This document shows, piece by piece, positions 1 through 12,191 of a stretch of DNA of 64,000 nucleotides. The DNA comes from Macrolepiota albuminosa (Eukaryota > Basidiomycota > Agaricomycetes > Agaricales > Agaricaceae): assembly GCA_027475525.1 (NCBI GenBank), contig JAMWFC010000055.1:2691042-2755041 (forward strand), written 5' to 3'. Each line of letters opens with the position of its first letter. The first letter of the stretch is position 1. The notes under the pieces were generated by a model that worked only from the letters and a program-made list of their open reading frames with translations, was not told the DNA's origin and ran no database searches. The position numbers were made by a program, and so were the translations under genes.

Positions 1-104
1 GAGAGGAGACACGTCTGGTCGCAGAGAATGCATGAGACCCAAGGCCTAAGGCCTGAGGAGGGAGCATCGGGCGCAAGGAGAGGAGACACGTCTGGTCGCA
101 GAGA
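1..104. repeat. 77-base-offset direct repeat, cut by window start
   Basis: Bases 1-27 recur exactly at 78-104, an offset of 77. The first copy probably begins before the window. It is the edge instance of the 77-base series described in the findings. The rest of 1-365 holds no gene I can support and is the upstream region of the RBR ligase. Confidence 0.75.
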
Positions 105-365
105 CACATAGCAGACAAGCAGTCGCCATGGCAGAGATTATGTGGCGCACTGTCCTCAAGGCATCCGAGATAGTCTTGTTGCAGAAAAAGTACCGCCTTG
201 TGTAGAATACAACGCCAGGCTAGTCGAACAACGTAGTGACGCTATGTACAAGCACCAGACGTCACGTGACTTGGTCTTTATCAAGGACCCGGACGACTCG
301 TTCTTTGCAAAGACCCTTGATCATCGATCAGCCCAGCCTCGACGCACTCTATACCAGCGAACAGC

Positions 366-2830
366 ATGACTTCCGACGAAGAGTACTATGATGACGAGTA
401 CGACTACTCTGACGATGACGAAGACATGATAGACGGAACACAGGACGAAGGTCAGTCTGGTTGTCGCTGCAAGGCGTGTTGACGACGTGTTTCCAGACGA
501 CGACGGCATGGGGCTCGATGATGCAGATAACGATGACTTCAAGCTCTCCCCGAAGACCAGGCGCAGAGCGTACGAGATTGATTAATGGGGCTCGATGATG
601 CAGATAACGATGACTTCAAGCTCTCCCCGAAGACCAGGCGCAGAGCGTACGAGATTGATTACGAATCACTCAGCCAGCCCGCGGTTGAGCGGCGCATGAA
701 GGAGGACGTGGACCACATAAGCGGCATGCTCGGTGTCGATGTGAGTCTTTCCTTGTTCTTTGTATCGATCCCGCGCAGTTCTTATTTTAATAAAATTAAT
801 AAACAGGAAAGCACAGCGGCGCTTCTTCTGCGCTACATGTCGTGGAACAACGCAGTTCTTATTTTAATAAAATTAATAAACAGGAAAGCACAGCGGCGCT
901 TCTTCTGCGCTACATGTCGTGGAACAAGAGCGTCTAATCGAGAAATACATGGACAGTCCATCCAAAGTCCTCGTCGCTGCCGGTGTCGACGTCGCCCCAT
1001 CCTCAACGCCGGCCTGCCCCCGCCGAGCAGCAGACGCCCGACGCGCTCCACCTCCAGACTCCTCAACCTCGGCTCCAGCTCCTCCTCCAGACCATCCATC
1101 ACGCCTACCAAACCACCCCCAGCACCCTTCGTCTGCCCCATCTGCTTCGACGACGACCCCTCTCTCCGGCGTCTCTCCCTCTCCTGTCGTCACGCCTTCT
1201 GTTCAGACTGTTGGATCGCGTACTTTACATCCAAGATCAACGACGAGGCCGAGCACAGTATCCGCTGCATGGCCGAGGGCTGTGCTCTCGTCGCACCGGA
1301 CGCGTTCGTCCGCTCCTTGCTGGGCAACCCCTGTTCCGACACAGCCGCGACCTTCGCGCGGTTCCAGGAGCTCCTCGTGCGCCATTTCGTCGCATCCGAC
1401 CCGAGCCTCAAGTACTGTCCCTACCCTTCATGCACCAACACCGTCTCGTGCCCCGCAGCCGCCGGCAAATCGATCCTCACCAGCATCGTCCCTATCGTTA
1501 CCCTTCATGCACCAACACCGTCTCGTGCCCCGCAGCCGCCGGCAAATCGATCCTCACCAGCATCGTCCCTATCGTTCCTGCGGTGCCCGCGGCATCGGCG
1601 CAGACATCGCGTACTCGGACGAAAACGCACTCGGCAAGGAGCACAAGTTCTGCTTTGGCTGCGCAGTGGAGAGCGATCATCGGCCCGTCGTCTGTGCGGT
1701 TGCGAAGATGTGGCTGAAGAAGTGCAGGGACGATAGCGAGACTGCGAATTGGATCAAGAGTAATACAAAAGAGTGTCCAAAATGTCAGAGTACGATTGAG
1801 AAGAACGGAGGTTGCAAGTGCGTTTTCTTTTTCTGTCCCTTCTGGGGTGATAATACTCAACTGATGCGCGATGTAGCCACATGACATGTAAGAAATGCAA
1901 ACACGAATTCTGTTGGGTTTGTATGGGCCCGTGGTTGGAACACGGCACGGCATGGTACTCGTGCAATCGCTACGACGAGAAAGCTTCTCTCGACGCACGC
2001 GACGCCCAATCCCGCAGCCGAGCCTCTCTCGAGCGATATCTCCACGTACGTCCTCCCCTCCCCCTCCCCCTCCTCATGTCTTACCCCTGACCTATCCCCG
2101 CAGTACTACAACCGCTGGGCGAACCACGAGCAATCCGCCAAGCTCTCCGTCGAGCTGTACGCCAAGACCGAGAAGAAGATGGAAGAGATGCAGATCTCGT
2201 CGACGCTAACGTGGATCGAGGTGCAGTTCATGAAAAAGGCGGTGGAGGAGGTCGAGAAGTGCCGCATGACGCTCAAGTGGACGTACGCGATGGCGTATTA
2301 TCTCGCCAAGACGAACCATAAGGAGTTGTTTGAGGATAACCAGAGGTGCGTATTGCTTGCTTGGTCCTTTTTTATTATCTCGCCAAGACGAACCATAAGG
2401 AGTTGTTTGAGGATAACCAGAGGTGCGTATTGCTTGCTTGGTCCTTTTTCTTTCTTCGACCAAAGAAGAGAAAATAAAAATAAAAATAAATGAGTGGTGT
2501 GCTAGAGCGTGATGATTGATGAGTTATGTGCTTTTGTAGGGACCTTGAGAAAGCGGTTGAAGACCTTTCGGAGCTATTGGAGTTGCCCATCGAGCAGGAG
2601 AACATACCGATTCTAAGGCAAAAGGTTACTGACAAAACGGTACGTCTACGTCCACCCCGTCTCGATCCTTTTTTGATATCTCTTCACCCCGCCCCTCCCT
2701 GTAGGTATACGTCCAAAAGCGCAACGAGATCGTACTAGATGACACGGCGACAGGGTTCCTAGATGGGCGGTGGAGATGGAATGTACGGCTTGAGGGGTTC
2801 GAGGATCCCGAGAAGCATGAGTATGAGTGA
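366..2830 (+). CDS. Ariadne-type RBR E3 ubiquitin ligase
   Basis: This is a RING-between-RING ligase, which takes ubiquitin from an E2 onto its own RING2 cysteine and then onto a substrate. An acidic Asp/Glu/Tyr-rich N terminus starts at ATG 366. RING1 (CPICFDD, then [10 protein letters not shown]) lies near 1134-1215, the in-between-RING region near 1410-1700, and RING2 starts with CPKC near 1774. Splicing the intron at about 1819-1869 gives [19 protein letters not shown], which carries the catalytic Cys of the family. The C-terminal Ariadne domain (exons at about 2104-2345, 2540-2638 and 2705-2830) ends in a TGA at 2828-2830. About seven introns are inferred. Four 77-base tandem duplications interrupt the gene, three touching coding sequence. 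Since 77 is not a multiple of three, the frame only closes when one copy of each is ignored, so I read it as an intact gene in a flawed assembly. Confidence 0.9.
508..661. repeat. 77-bp tandem duplication
   Basis: Copies 508-584 and 585-661 are identical and abut. They lie in the second exon of the RBR ligase and shift its frame. Confidence 0.95.
774..927. repeat. 77-bp tandem duplication
   Basis: Copies 774-850 and 851-927 are identical. They span the 3' end of an intron and the start of the next exon of the RBR ligase, so the acceptor site is present twice. Confidence 0.95.
1422..1575. repeat. 77-bp tandem duplication
   Basis: Copies 1422-1498 and 1499-1575 lie in the exon for the in-between-RING part of the RBR ligase and break its frame. 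Confidence 0.95.
2296..2449. repeat. 77-bp tandem duplication
   Basis: Copies 2296-2372 and 2373-2449 span an exon end and the start of an intron in the Ariadne domain. The unit is exactly 77 bases with mismatches just outside on both sides. Confidence 0.95.
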
Positions 2831-3368
2831 ATGAGGCGAGCGCGTCTTGTGCTGGGAAGTCGAGGGATTGTGGGTGTCGGATGGTTCGTCGCTGTTGGAG
2901 GGCGCGTAATTCTTGGAAGTACGTGAATAATGCTCTCCTTTACTCTCCTTATATATACACACCCAACGTCGTTTCAAAGTGGATTTATTGAACTATCGTT
3001 GCATTTGCGCTTTGTTTCTTTATTTTATTTTTTTTCTCTTTGTCATTTAATATTTACGCGCGTAAACGTACCGTTTGATGTATGCCGGTCAAATCTGTCA
3101 AAGTGTTACTCACGAATCCGCAGAGGGAACAGTCTCTCGCGCTGTAACTGGCACAGCTTGTGAGCCATGGCGGATATCTATCGATCATTTGGCCCGGACA
3201 CTCATCGGGCCCGTGGTGTGCCGTCGTAGAAGCAGCTAACAGTTACCCATGGGCAAAGGGCTTTGATTGACTTTCATACCTCTTGGGCCATTGAGCAGCT
3301 CGTCCCGCTGCCCTGGTCAAGTCATTCAAGTACTAGTACTAAAATTACGGTTTGAATATACATACACC

Positions 3369-3522
3369 TACTACGTACGTATAAATAGAATCTGCGATCT
3401 CATGGGCTCCGCCTCCAGATTGCTTCCTGACATGGAGTAACGCGGTACTACGTACGTATAAATAGAATCTGCGATCTCATGGGCTCCGCCTCCAGATTGC
3501 TTCCTGACATGGAGTAACGCGG
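3369..3522. repeat. 77-bp tandem duplication
   Basis: Copies 3369-3445 and 3446-3522 are identical and intergenic. Confidence 0.95.
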
Positions 3523-3847
3523 GTTAACGAACTTTGGATCATCACTACGTAGCCGTTTGTTCAAATATAGGCGGTTCCCTTCTTCCCGTGCCGTTCGCAC
3601 CTCGAGGTAGGCTTCTAATCTGGCCTTGCCCTATTATGTGTAGTCTCGATGGGACCAGGAAAAATCAGTTGGATCGGCCATGGGACATGGTGTCCCCCAC
3701 CCTGGCCTAACATATTGGTCCAACCCTGAAGCAACAAGCACCGCCGGTGATGACAAGATGACAAGATGGGGAAACAAAGGCAGGAAAGGGTTATTTTAGA
3801 ATCCTGAATTGATGTGCGAAGGACAATAATAGTGTCTACGGACCGTA

Positions 3848-4001
3848 CCCCATACCACGGCGAAGAGCGGTATCCGTTGATCTCTGATGAAGTACACGCA
3901 GAATCAAGTGATCGTAGTCAGATGCCCCATACCACGGCGAAGAGCGGTATCCGTTGATCTCTGATGAAGTACACGCAGAATCAAGTGATCGTAGTCAGAT
4001 G
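3848..4001. repeat. 77-bp tandem duplication
   Basis: Copies 3848-3924 and 3925-4001 are identical and intergenic. Confidence 0.95.
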
Positions 4002-4238
4002 TGATTTTTATTTCTCTCTTCGTTTCTACCTATGATGCATCCATGAGTTTCCGAAGCTTGGTCCATTTGTTGTGGACCCGTGAAAGATCGGAAAGCTAAA
4101 TGTAAAGTAGACAAGCGTTAGCGTTGGCACTCTGGGTAAGGCAGATCGCCTCTCCATCCTATTCAGTCCAGAAGGGAATGTCACCGATTGTCAAGGGAGA
4201 GGACGTAAATCTCTATCCAGACGTTTCGGTCAACCACC

Positions 4239-4392
4239 GGCTTTTCAGGAGTGATGGTTCGTGATCTCGAGAGAAGTCCAATGCAAGACATCATCGGTGG
4301 TATGACAAATGATGTGGCTTTTCAGGAGTGATGGTTCGTGATCTCGAGAGAAGTCCAATGCAAGACATCATCGGTGGTATGACAAATGATGT
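4239..4392. repeat. 77-bp tandem duplication
   Basis: Copies 4239-4315 and 4316-4392 are identical and intergenic. Confidence 0.95.
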
Positions 4393-5213
4393 CGACTGTC
4401 TTCATGAGAAAAGAGAGTTGACATTGATAGACAACGCGTCGTTAGTGAAGATAATTAGTAGGTTGTCAATTAGTAGGTTGTCACCGTTACCAGTGTGAAA
4501 GTCAATTGCATTGAAGAATCAAACGGAGCGTGAAGGGAAGGTAAACATTAATGTTCCCGGGGTAGCTCATCAGGTGGTGTTTAGGTGTCTGGTGGATAAA
4601 AGTTTATTGTGCGGTTATGCTTGTCTATTGCACTGGGACCAGCAAACCGGTACACACGTCGGCGTCGTTCTGAGTAATGACAAATTGTCAAATGGTATGC
4701 CATATGACCACATTTGCCTATTTTGGCGTGATTATCGTCAAGAGGCGAAAATACCTATAAGCGCTGAACTTGAAACAGATACAAGGTTACAATCCAACTC
4801 CACGTGTAAATGAGGGAATTTTAGTTCCAAGTCCGAGTCCGATTAAATTCCGTGTAGGTGGCATGGGAACGCTTGTGGCAAGACTGGTCGTGTGCTTTCC
4901 ATCTTTAGAAGTCGCAGGTGTGCGAGCTTGTATGAAATAGCTCGAAAGTTTAGATAGAGTCGGACGGCCATGAAGCTAGGTTTGGGACACAATCTCGTGC
5001 ACAGCCTAGTGGAGATCACGTCACCTGAATGATGCAGGGTCGTCAAGAGCAGGGAGAGAAGACGGATTCGAGGCATGTGCCTTGATGTGAGATGCTTTTT
5101 GGCGCAGTCGTACATAACCGTACTTAAATCAGCTATGAGCATCGAAAAAAGCCCACATATCCCTACTTCACGTCACCCAGCCGTAATAGCCTCGCGCCCA
5201 CAGTATCGATACT

Positions 5214-8200
5214 GTGTTAATGTCGACAGACAGCTCAGCTCCCAAGCGTATGTTGCAACGTGCTGGAAACTTGCTCACATCCACGAATACGAGCAAGGAG
5301 CTGAGCGATGCACCGTCGACAGACAGTACATTAGTCAATGTAACGCGGACAGTCAAGCTCAGAGCATCTATCAAGCGCAAGTTCAAGGAGGCAACATCCC
5401 TGGGTCGCTCGTTGTCGGTGAAGGGGAAAGAGAGTAAAGTCGTGGAAGAACTAGGGTCAAACGCGAAGGCACGTTCGAGACATGCGCGATCAATGTCGAC
5501 GGCGGCGGCGGTGATGCCTACTCCGCCACCAACTCCGACAGTGGCCGCTCCCAGACTCCTACATTCAACAAGTTCACCGCCATCGTCGACAACGCCGACG
5601 AGCAAGGCAGGAGATACAACTAGTCCTGCTGGCGCGAACACAGCTTTTGTTTCCTCACGTAGGCTCTCTGCGCCTGCCCTCTCTCTTCCAGTAAAGCAAA
5701 TGGACAGAGAGGGGGACATAACAGTGCCGAGGTTGTTGCAGGAGGGGACTCCAATGACCAAGGTATCAAGCAAGAAGCACCGGCGCTCGGTCTTTCGTCT
5801 CGACCCTGACAGAGGCCAAATTATATGGGAGGGAAAGCAGCAGCGTATCAGTATGTTTTCTAATGTTTTTCTCTGTATCTCACTTCTGACCTCTTCTTAG
5901 TCCCTATTGAGAACATCAAGGAGCTGCGGTCAGGTTCTGACGCACGATACTACCGCGAGCAATTTCAGCTCGCAGCAGAGTACGAGGACCGCTGGCTGAC
6001 GATCGTTTACATCATTGATGGCACATATAAAACTCTGCACCTCATAGCTGCGTCGCGTGATGTATTCAAAATGTGGGATACGACTTTGCGCCGACTTCAT
6101 GCAATACGGAAAGAGCTTATGAGCGGCCTTGGGAATCTCGAAATGCGCCAGGCTATGTGGGAGAAGCATTATTGGAAGGGGGCAGACGAAGAACAAGACC
6201 AGAAACTTATGTTTGACGAGGTAGAAAAACTTTGTAGGAGGCTCAACATCAATTCAAGCCCCAGCGAGTTGCGAAGGCTGTTCAAAGTACGTCATGCTCA
6301 CTCTCTGTGTGATCACTTGCTAATTTCATGGAACGCTAGCAAGCCGACGTCCATCAACGTAATTATCTCGACTTCGAGGATTTCCGCCGCTTCGTCAAAC
6401 TCCTCAAAGGACGCCCCGAGATAGACCGTATATACAACAAGCTTCGCACACGTGGCGGATCTGTATTCGACTTTGCTGTCTTCGAGAGGTTTATGCGGGA
6501 GAAACAACAGGTATGTCTTTTATCTACTTATCTTAAGCTTTGGCTTACACACTTTACTCCAAGTCCAGTTTAAACACCTCTGAGCTCCAGAGCGTGTTTG
6601 AACGGTATTCTGAGGTTGTTGAAAATACCTCGACAGGGGCCTCCACTCCAAGTTCGACTTTTTCTGTCTCATCAAGCCGAGTCATGTCCAAAGATGCCTT
6701 TACTTCGTTTCTTATGTCTCCCGACAATGCTGCATTCACGGACCAACATGGTCGTGTGTGTCACGATATGACCCGGCCGCTGTCAGATTATTATGTGTCA
6801 TCGTCACATAATACGTACCTCGTGGGCCACCAACTTGTCGGTATAAGCACCATTGAGGGATACATTCGAGCATTGCTGCATAGTTGTCGAAGTGTCGAGC
6901 GTGTGTGATCTTCTCGCCTGTCTTTGATCATCACTAACATCCCTCACCCTGTAGTCGACATCTTTGATGGAGACACACCTTCCGAACCGCAAATCACCCA
7001 TGGCAAGACCTTTACCTCCAAAGTGTCTCTCCGAGAAGTTTGTCATGCGATTATGAAGTACGGCTTCGTCGCGTCGCCCTATCCTATTATTATTTCCGCC
7101 GAAATTCATTGTTCCCTCGCGGGCCAAGATGCTATTGCTGACATAATGTGTGAGGTCTTTGGTGAGAAACTCATTCAAAGTCCTATTTTGCGCCAAGGGA
7201 GACTAGACCGGCTGCCGAGTCCCGAGGAACTCAAGGGACGGATCCTGCTCAAGGTAAGCCATCTTCCTCGAAATGAACCTTACGGTAAACTGATCATCGC
7301 TTGTTCATAGGCGAAAGATCTATGTCTGGTCAGAAGGAAAGAGTCTTATCCAGGCGGATCAATATCAGAGAGCGATTACGGGCCGACGGAAACCTCAGCT
7401 TCAGCATCGTCATCAACTTCGGACTCGGAGGCGGTGTTCGAGAAACAAATAGGGAAGTCTTTCGTTAAACGGAAAGAAGAGACGTCTGCCGTAAAAGGTA
7501 TGACCACCCTTTGAAATTCTAATTTAAACTTGGTGTTGACTGTAAAGTGTAGAGTTCAAGGACGACCTCATGAAGGCGGGATCGACGGTTCTTCAACGCG
7601 TGAAAAGTGTCGGAAAGTCCTCGTCCTCTCGCTCGAATCCTGTGTCAAATTTGATTACGCCGCAGCGTATTCCAGCTGCGTCACTACCGACGACTGCCAC
7701 TGGTCCCCCTTCGTCTTATTTCCCTTCACGTGGACTCAGTATGCCCTCTGGACCAATTTACCCGCCCTCTCCTTCCACTTCTTTTCCCTCGGCTCCATTC
7801 CTCTCTACATCTCCTACATCAACCTCCCCCCTAAAATCTTCCTCCTTGACCAATTCTCTTTCGTCAACCCTGAATGGGTCGAGCACCATTTCAATCCCGC
7901 CCTCGCCCTCTTCTATATCAAAACCCAAGATGTCTGCGCGCCTCCTTTCACTTCTTGTGTATACTGTTGGCGTCAAGTATCGCGGGATTAATAAGAAAGA
8001 AGTCTACGCTCCAGAGCACATGTTCTCTCTCTCCGAGAACACTGCCAATCGCATGCTCAAGAGCAATACCGGTGGTATGCAAGATCTCATTAAACATTGT
8101 AGAACGCATCTGGTCAGGATATACCCGAAGGGAATGAGAGTCGCCTCGAGCAATTATGAGCCGCACCGGTATTGGAGTTCTGGGACGCAATTGGTAGCAA

Positions 8201-9310
8201 TCAATTGGCAGACCTTTGGTGCGTGATTCTGATTCCATCGTTGTCTCCTTGTCTTATTGTCTCCTTAGACCTAGGCTACATGATTAATCATGCGATGTTC
8301 CAGCGCAACGGACGGGCTGGATACGTTCTCAAACCAGCAGCTCTCCTTGGACCTACACCGCTCCCTTCGTTACCGTCAACACCAGTACATCCATATGTCC
8401 CGTACCAACATCCACGATCACATTCGCCTACCCCTTCTTCTGCCTCTGGATCCGGTTCAAATCCGCCTTTATCAAAGGATCTCCTCTTCAAGCATACAAA
8501 ACACCACTTTGACGTAACTATCATCTCCGCACAGCAACTCCCACGCCCGAAAGACTCTTCAGGGCACAGCATACAAAACACCACTTTGACGTAACTATCA
8601 TCTCCGCACAGCAACTCCCACGCCCGAAAGACTCTTCAGGGCACAGATTGCAGAGAAGAATCTAGTGGACCCTTTCGTCGAGTGTCAATCCATGTTCCCG
8701 ACTGGCCTTCTACAACTGGAGCAGGTACGTTGTCGACGACGCCTACTCCGGCTCGAGCGCACACGTACCGTACGGGCGTGGTGAAAGGCAACGGTTTTAA
8801 CCCACGTTGTCGACGACGCCTACTCCGGCTCGAGCGCACACGTACCGTACGGGCGTGGTGAAAGGCAACGGTTTTAACCCAGTTTGGGAGGAGAAACTCC
8901 GGATCCCATTTGAGTGTGCTGGCGACATGCATGATTTGGTGTTCGTACGATTTGTTGTGCGAGCCAGCGAAAAGGAAGATGTAGAGCCGCTCGCAGTGTA
9001 TTGTGCGAGCATGGGGAGTCTGGGAATGGGAGTCTTTTTCTACGCTAACTTGCAGTATGGATACTGATGAGAGAAATTGGGAACAGGGTATCGACATTTG
9101 CCGTTGCATGATACACAGTTATCCCAGTACCTGTTCTCGACACTTTTCGTGCGCGTGGCTATCACGATATATAACTTTTCATCATCAACTTATCTCATTA
9201 CACTAAGTTATTCCATTCATTTCTCTGTACTCTACGCCCAAGGATGTCTTATACCTTATTTTCAGGCGGCTTCATTGTTATCCATGTTTTTTTTGCCACA
9301 CCTTTCATGA
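5214..9310 (+). CDS. PLC1: Phosphoinositide-specific phospholipase C (delta-like)
   Basis: The enzyme cuts PIP2 into IP3 and diacylglycerol at the plasma membrane. A Ser/Thr/Pro-rich N-terminal region (5214-5800) precedes a PH-like stretch (about 5765-6120) and an EF-hand-like region (6190-6520). The X box (about 6760-7230) has the two expected histidines, in SSSHNTYL and ITHGKTF. A Ser/Pro linker (7560-7930) separates it from the Y box (7930-8340), which has SNYEPHRYW, INWQTF and RNGRAGYVLKP. A C2 domain (8470-9060) has FNPVWEEKLRIPFE, and the tail has GYRHLPLHDTQLSQYLFS. About nine introns are inferred. Two 77-base duplications fall in the C2 part. Separately, the frame changes twice between about 8645 and 8685, which suggests small base errors or real indels. 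The last exon's end is uncertain. Family assignment is firm; the exact C terminus is not. Confidence 0.9.
8491..8644. repeat. 77-bp tandem duplication
   Basis: Copies 8491-8567 and 8568-8644 lie in the start of the C2 domain of the phospholipase C gene. Two extra bases match by chance at the right edge. Confidence 0.95.
8727..8880. repeat. 77-bp tandem duplication
   Basis: Copies 8727-8803 and 8804-8880 lie within the C2 domain of the phospholipase C gene and break its frame. Confidence 0.95.
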
Positions 9311-9359
9311 TTGTAGATTGTCCTTATACATTGAAACACCACAACCGTCACCTCTTACT

Positions 9360-9513
9360 CATCTCTTCACTTAGTAGTTAAATATCATAGACCTTAGAGA
9401 TGCGTTTCCAATTATAGAAATTGACGGCTGCAGCAACATCTCTTCACTTAGTAGTTAAATATCATAGACCTTAGAGATGCGTTTCCAATTATAGAAATTG
9501 ACGGCTGCAGCAA
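9360..9513. repeat. 77-bp tandem duplication
   Basis: Copies 9360-9436 and 9437-9513 are identical and intergenic. Confidence 0.95.
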
Positions 9514-9651
9514 GTTTATGGTTCGCCAACTGCTCCTCTTCGCGGTTATTGATAACAAATGGTTAACAACATCATTTGGGCTCTCAATCTGATGGATAAT
9601 GTCTCTGCAATCGCCCTGCGGATGGTGGTTGTTGAATGATCGCTGATTGAG

Positions 9652-9805
9652 TCACTATATGCGATGGCCATCCATCAAGGGGAGTCCATAAGACTTTCTC
9701 TGCCAGACCGTTTAGTCAGCCTCTTTATTCACTATATGCGATGGCCATCCATCAAGGGGAGTCCATAAGACTTTCTCTGCCAGACCGTTTAGTCAGCCTC
9801 TTTAT
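9652..9805. repeat. 77-bp tandem duplication
   Basis: Copies 9652-9728 and 9729-9805 are identical and intergenic. Confidence 0.95.
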
Positions 9806-9806
9806 A

Positions 9807-9968
9807 GGATAATGTACAAGTTACTCACCCTCAGTCCGGGACTGAGGATGTGTTTGTGATGTGTCTAATATATGATTAAGACAATGGTCCATTGTTGCAC
9901 AAAATGGGCAAATAAGTGGCCCACAATGTGAGTGTGTGTGGCGGTCAGTGGCACCTGAAGGTCCAACA
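9807..9968 (-). mobile_element. LTR fragment (family E)
   Basis: It contains the hairpin shared with the other LTRs of the window: CACCCTCAGTC at 9826-9836, a 3-base loop CGG, then GACTGAGGATG at 9840-9850. On the minus strand a TATATTAG box (about 9867-9874) lies 22 bases upstream of the hairpin. The usual second hairpin copy and the TGTTAG end are missing, so this is a truncated piece. The outer end near GGTCCAACA (9968) is a guess. Confidence 0.5.
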
Positions 9969-10005
9969 CATTCTAATCTACAGCCTTGGCAATCTTGCGG
10001 GTTGA

Positions 10006-11326
10006 TTAGCTTTTGATCGCATCGCGTACAACGAGATTCGGCAAAGGCTTCCTGTCGGGCAGCACCATCCCTCCCTTCGCAGCAGGGCTCATCATCACCT
10101 CCTTTGAATAATAATCTGCCCACAAATTTCCGTCCGCTACGTATGGGTTCAGCGCAAGGAACAGTGTGAACTGGTCCGGAGACGCCATTCCAGAGATGTC
10201 GGAAGGAAGCGTTGTCTCAGTCACCTTGAGCTCCGTTGAGGGCTGGATGTTCCGTATTCCAAGGTGCACGATTTGTATCCAGAAGTATGTCATAGTGACA
10301 TGAAACGCACGAGCGCGCGCTTGAGGGCTTTCGTTGATGTATTTCTCAATTCCTTTGAAAATCATGTCCTTGCCTGGAAGAAAAATTGAGTCCTGTGATA
10401 TAAAGAAGAGGAAACAAAACACAAGCCACCTTTCTGGCGTCCGTAGGTGGTAAGAAGAAGGAATGCAATCCGGATATGAGTATAGTGGTCCCATGATGGT
10501 AGAGACAAGGAATGGAATTGCTCAATGGTTTGCTGAGGGTCGTCATCAGTTTCAGAACGGACTACCCAAGATTCGATCTTCTCCTTAAGAAGAGTTGCTT
10601 CCCGTGGATTAGGCAAGGGCCTTGGGGTTGACTTTGCCGCTGTTGTAGTCTTTCCTGCAGACGCATTATCAAGAGCGAAGCGAAGCCATTCAAAGGCTTC
10701 TGGAAGGCCCGACTTGTCCATTTTGTTGGTCAACGACGTCCCGAAAATGCATGACGGGCGCCCTGACAAGATCGCTCCAAATGTATCTTGTATCCGATAG
10801 AATGGTAGGACATTGGCACAGTCCTGTTTGTTGGCTAGCCTGAAATTTGGACATTGTTACATCAATCTTGAGAATCGATGCAAGGCGACACTTACACAAG
10901 GATGGGGAAGTCTTTCTTCACGCCTTTAAGTCGACGTTCGCAGTCGATGGCATCGAGAGCTCGAGCAAGCACAGTGGCGCTCTCAGAAAACCATACGCTG
11001 TCGGTCTCGGAGGCGTCGACTATCCATATGAGGGCGTCGCTCGTTGCCCAGTAAGGCAGAACAAGATTGATAGCTCGGTCTGTCGACTGACAACCAAACC
11101 CAATATCCCATCCAATTAGTTTGAGGGGCTGCCCGCCAGATGTGGGGGCCTCAATTCCTTCGATATTAAAGCCGAACGAGGGTATCGTTGGGACGACCTC
11201 TCCCAATTTGAGCAAGTAGAGAAGAGTAGTTTTACCACTTCCGGGTTGACCGAAGATGATAACCGTACGTTCGGTCTTCCAATCGGAATATAGGTTGTTG
11301 AGAATGCGACGAATAACGGCAGACAT
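10006..11326 (-). CDS. Arf-like small GTPase with C-terminal extension
   Basis: This is an Arf/Arl-family GTP-binding protein. The first exon (11326 to about 10894) carries the P-loop GQPGSGKTT, switch I TIPSFGFNIE and switch II WDIGFGCQ. The second (about 10840 to 10433) begins LANKQD, the G4 motif that reads the guanine. The third exon (about 10378 to 10006) follows a conventional intron. Residue 2 is Ser, so the usual Arf myristoylation glycine is absent. Switch II differs from the canonical WDxGGQ, with the catalytic Gln displaced by two residues. About 170 residues follow the GTPase fold, including a hydrophobic FHVTMTYFWIQIVHLGIRN segment. I recall similar tails on basidiomycete Arf-like proteins of unknown role. 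Hydrolysis may be altered. Confidence 0.8.
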
Positions 11327-12191
11327 ACGTCAAGTTGACTTGGATCGTCGATAGAAGTGGAAAATAAGATGGTTTGGTCACCAACTCATTGGCTCCTTTT
11401 GAATGATACTCAAGCGCAGAATAAGCGGTGTTCGAATGTCAGAGTCGACGTGTCCAACCACGAGCCCACGCGTGCTTTCGTCACTGGTGGTAAGCCACTA
11501 CGTGTTCACTGTCGTCAGCGTTATCGGATTTGTTTTCGTACCCCACGCGTGCTTTCGTCACTGGTGGTAAGCCACTACGTGTTCACTGTCGTCAGCGTTA
11601 TCGGATTTGTTTTCGTACTACGTGGCCTGTATGCGGAGATTATATGTCACGATCTGGACATCAAGTACAACCTGCCATCGCTATTGCCTGCGCCAGTTTT
11701 TATTGACTGACTGTTGGCCGGGTCATCCATGGTGACAAGAGAAAAATGAGTGTCCACGCCTTGTTGATCATGGAAGCGGCCCGGAGTCCGGACCCAACAT
11801 TCTTTCACGAAGTCAAGTCTTCATCGTCACATTTGCAAAGTTGACACAAAAGTACGGACTGTAGCAGTTCATTGGTCAAAGATCATCAGCAATCATCCTT
11901 TTCGTTTTACTGAGGTCTATTTGAGGTATATGTCAAGACAAGCGCATCTCACAATCACAGATAGTCTGTTTAGGTCACTAATATATCATCGAGCTAATAA
12001 GCGCATCGAACTGGTTTCTCGGTCTATCACGGCTACCCGTTTATTTCCTTGGCCAGTGCTCAGCCAACCTACTGGTTTATGGAAGTTTGTAGGCGCATGG
12101 ATAATCAGAAACTCTTGTTTCCTTGTTGTTGTCTTATGTGGCATCCTTTCGACCTTTCGCTTGTTTTTTTTCACCAGAACCATATCCTTCG
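11327..12191. other. Intergenic stretch
   Basis: It lies between the divergent Arf-like gene and the hypothetical gene at 12192. It contains the 77-base duplication 11465-11618 and no open frame with a recognisable domain. It probably holds both promoters. Confidence 0.55.
11465..11618. repeat. 77-bp tandem duplication
   Basis: Copies 11465-11541 and 11542-11618 are identical and intergenic. Confidence 0.95.

Larger units (their letters stand above)
2831..5213. other. Intergenic stretch
   Basis: No gene is supported. It holds three 77-base duplications and a 15-base tandem repeat (AATTAGTAGGTTGTC twice, near 4453-4482). A 100-codon open frame at 4511-4813 has no recognisable domain and no clear splice partners. 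The last few hundred bases are the likely promoter of the phospholipase C gene. Confidence 0.6.
9311..9806. other. Intergenic stretch
   Basis: No gene is visible. About 310 of these bases are two 77-base duplications (9360-9513 and 9652-9805). The remainder is AT-rich 3' flank of the phospholipase C gene. Confidence 0.6.

Noticed and set aside
508..4392. Reading the 77-base tandem repeats as a biological satellite or transposon footprint
   Set aside because: The repeated sequences are unrelated to each other and only the length is constant, across exon, intron and intergenic DNA. That is a technical signature.
4511..4813. 100-codon open frame as a gene
   Set aside because: No recognisable domain, no splice context, and it is of a size expected by chance in a 64 kb window.
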